DNA of 36,317 bases from Anaerolineales bacterium (lineage in GTDB: Bacteria; Chloroflexota; Anaerolineae; 4572-78; NAK82). Positions 35,401-36,317 of this stretch are shown here, piece after piece. Below the pieces are notes generated by a model. The model made no database searches and was not told the DNA's origin. It saw only the letters and a list, made by a program, of their open reading frames with translations. Location of the stretch: contig CP070811.1 in the NCBI GenBank assembly GCA_020343875.1, forward strand, positions 249,654 to 285,970. The letters run 5' to 3'. The first letter of the stretch is position 1. Each line of letters begins with the position of its first letter. The position numbers were made by a program, and so were the translations under genes.

Positions 35401-36247
35401 GGCCATAGCCCTGCACGACCACGGTATGGTCCACGGTGAGGCCGTCTGGGGCCACCCCACTCAGATCAAATGTAAAGGCACCGCCTCCATCGGCTGTCGT
35501 CTCCAGGTCGATGGTGCCGCTCGGGTCGTCTATATCCAGCAGGCGCAAGGTGGCGCCCGGCATGGCCTGACCGGTGACAACCACCTCGCCTTCATAGATG
35601 GGCTCATCAATGACGATGGGCACAGGCGGAACGCCGCCGGCCGAATTAGGTTGCCCTGGAGTGCCGTTGAGGGGAGTCCCGTCAGCATCGGAGCCATTGC
35701 GAACTGTCCCATTGTTGCTGGCCCAATTGATGGCTGAATCGGGAGCCAGGGGATCAACGCGCTCCATCGAATAGTAGTCTGGGCCGCCACTGCCAGCCGG
35801 CCAGGGGCCAGCTGCCAGGTTAGCTGTGTCAATCAGAGTGCCGTCAGGGGCCAGCAGCTGCAACGATTCGCCACCGTTATCCAGAGCGCCGGTGTAGATG
35901 AGGTCGGCGGGTACATCAGAGATAGTGCCCTCGTCGCTACGTTCGAGGAGGAAGTAACCGTCCGGGGGTATCACGCCGGTGAGACTGATGACCGGCGTTC
36001 CGTCCAGGCTAATCAGACTCCAGCCAGTCAGGGTGATCGGCTGGGCGGTGGTGTTGTAGAGCTCAATCCATTCGTCGGCGCTGCTGGCAGCGGTACCTCC
36101 CCAGGCAACCTCATTGATGACCACGTCACCGGGGTTAGCCGGCAGCGATTGGGCCGTCAGGTTGAAGGGGAAAACCAACAGAAACAGACAAAACGCGAGC
36201 AGAGCAACGCCTACAGGCCATAGCTTGCGGGAGAGTGTCCAGTACAT
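32462..36247 (-). CDS. Secreted lamin-tail / PHP-domain metallohydrolase, 1261 aa
   Basis: A very large exported protein. A signal peptide (about 1-34, hydrophobic VALLAFCLFLLVF) is followed by lamin-tail domain 1 (38-165, VINEVAWGG...ADEWIELYN), a beta-sandwich region with IPT-like repeats (210-385), lamin-tail domain 2 (391-530, ISEFLYDG...GDEFVEVCN), a Pro-rich linker, a PHP/CehA-type metallohydrolase domain (about 598-815) with HTHSSYSDG (His603, His605), ADH (His635), NHP (His714) and SDTEN, lamin-tail domain 3 (916-1015) containing the calcium-loop-like DWDGDGTADYRDEW, and a C-terminal OB-fold-like region. ATG 36247 has GAGGGGGG four bases before it. It ends 7 bp from the AOR stop, convergently. 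It probably acts at the cell surface, perhaps on nucleic acids or phosphoesters. Confidence 0.92.
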   Translation of the reverse strand: MYWTLSRKLWPVGVALLAFCLFLLVFPFNLTAQSLPANPGDVVINEVAWGGTAASSADEWIELYNTTAQPITLTGWSLISLDGTPVISLTGVIPPDGYFLLERSDEGTISDVPADLIYTGALDNGGESLQLLAPDGTLIDTANLAAGPWPAGSGGPDYYSMERVDPLAPDSAINWASNNGTVRNGSDADGTPLNGTPGQPNSAGGVPPVPIVIDEPIYEGEVVVTGQAMPGATLRLLDIDDPSGTIDLETTADGGGAFTFDLSGVAPDGLTVDHTVVVQGYGLEAFVTVQPLPPTAETISVEPSCQDTSGLSSIIVTGFNWPLDRGNILIYWDGALLSEFVPASSDWEETLTILVLEGEHTILVETERSNQAYNASATYAVPCPPLPPPPKLLISEFLYDGTIPSTSGDEFVEVCNAEVEPVDLTGFKVGDEETPGGGEGMYYLPEGRILAPEECLVIAKNAAQFAVRFGFYPDYELVVSGSSYADTLTVPNLARDTAWGSGGWALADDGDELLVLDPTDRLVDSVAYRNGDYVAAGVTPDARAPEPDSLQRIWPYDTNSMPADFVRKGPNPGTVTPLPAAPPSSPPPADLPGGMRAYWGILHTHSSYSDGAGPPMLAFAAARTHGLHFLALADHSNQLTADEWADTGAQAAVASSPGEFVALRGYEYTHTADGHVTVLNAGAFVSRDDAAYDTLPEFYAWLASQPDALAEFNHPFAASDFYDFAYDVGSAPYLALLEVGNGSELYTQYHTFEGQWMQALAAGWQVAPANNSDTENAYWGADTAHRTGLVAPALTETDLLEALRARRAFATEDSNLALTLRSGGIWMGSVISNASTLTFTVDALDLDATGEPISLVLYDRTLPVSSATFAAPPVEWTVAIPGQPGHFYWARAVQADGDVAQTAPLWTDGVPLPEAVVLNEILPAPIDVDWDGDGTADYRDEWLELYNAGGVGVGLGGWQVGDASGSTHVIPLGITLAPGDWLVLYRRQTGLALNNENETVYLHRPDGTMADSYQYADGPGYDTSLCRLPDGSGGWQDRCDPTPGGPNRALPVASPAEVSIFEARRMAWDSWVKLRGHITVPPGIFSERTAYLQDETGGIKLYLPEDHRLWSNPGDRWEVTGHTQMYYGELEIEVSERQDVRTLGPGDPLPPLPIGTGVMVEPYEGTLVLLSGWAVDFERGGHFWIDDGTGWARIYLDRDAGITRPWLEEGQPLQVVGVVSQYIGQNPAIGGYRLMPRYPFDLLIQQPGLVWPKVLPETGCR

Positions 36248-36317
36248 AGCGCCCCCCTCGTACCTGAAAGGCAGCCAGAGGCTGACAGCGAGAGAAACAG
36301 TCTGGGGCTAGTAACGT

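Overview
The window looks like a chromosomal segment of a GC-rich bacterium, probably a member of Chloroflexota (Anaerolineae/Caldilineae-like). That placement is inference. It rests on a mycobacterial-type adenosine kinase beside S-adenosylhomocysteinase under a SAM-I riboswitch, an aldehyde:ferredoxin oxidoreductase (AOR) next to antiporter-like membrane subunits, a huge secreted lamin-tail/PHP protein, and a mixed ATG/GTG/TTG start usage. Many sigma70-type promoters with 17-bp spacers are readable. No rRNA, tRNA or CRISPR array was seen; the one RNA gene is ssrA (tmRNA).

Layout. 1-3676 (minus): a SAM-I riboswitch with promoter and terminator heads mtnA-adoK-GNAT-ahcY, a unit that recycles methylthioadenosine and S-adenosylhomocysteine, the by-products of SAM use. 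3673-5008 (minus): a PIG-L deacetylase and a small helical protein. 5234-7356 (minus): a NagD-type HAD phosphatase, the C-terminal half of glpD, and a DinB-like protein. 7410-12108 (plus): secD-secF with a fully consensus promoter and a terminator, then an EamA transporter and an ornithine cyclodeaminase-family enzyme. 12199-17683 (minus): a nucleotidyltransferase-fold protein, an APC permease, a metallophosphoesterase and a divergent prolyl-tRNA synthetase.

17808-21115: two divergently transcribed radical SAM proteins, the plus-strand one followed at once by a nitroreductase; a shared bidirectional terminator separates them from ssrA (21128-21549, minus). 21608-26419: ilvD and leuB (branched-chain amino acid synthesis, both minus) flank a foreign-looking interval holding a tyrosine recombinase and a compact plus-strand unit (extended -10 promoter, 17-residue Leu-rich leader ORF, hairpin, 63-aa membrane protein, terminator).

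26432-32454 (plus): an apparent operon of three complex-I/hydrogenase-4-like membrane subunits (resembling HyfB, HyfE and HyfF) ending with an AOR. No hydrogenase, quinone-site or NADH-binding subunit accompanies them. This is the best candidate for an undescribed system here. 32462-36247 (minus), convergent with it: a 1261-aa secreted protein with three lamin-tail domains around a PHP-type metallohydrolase domain.
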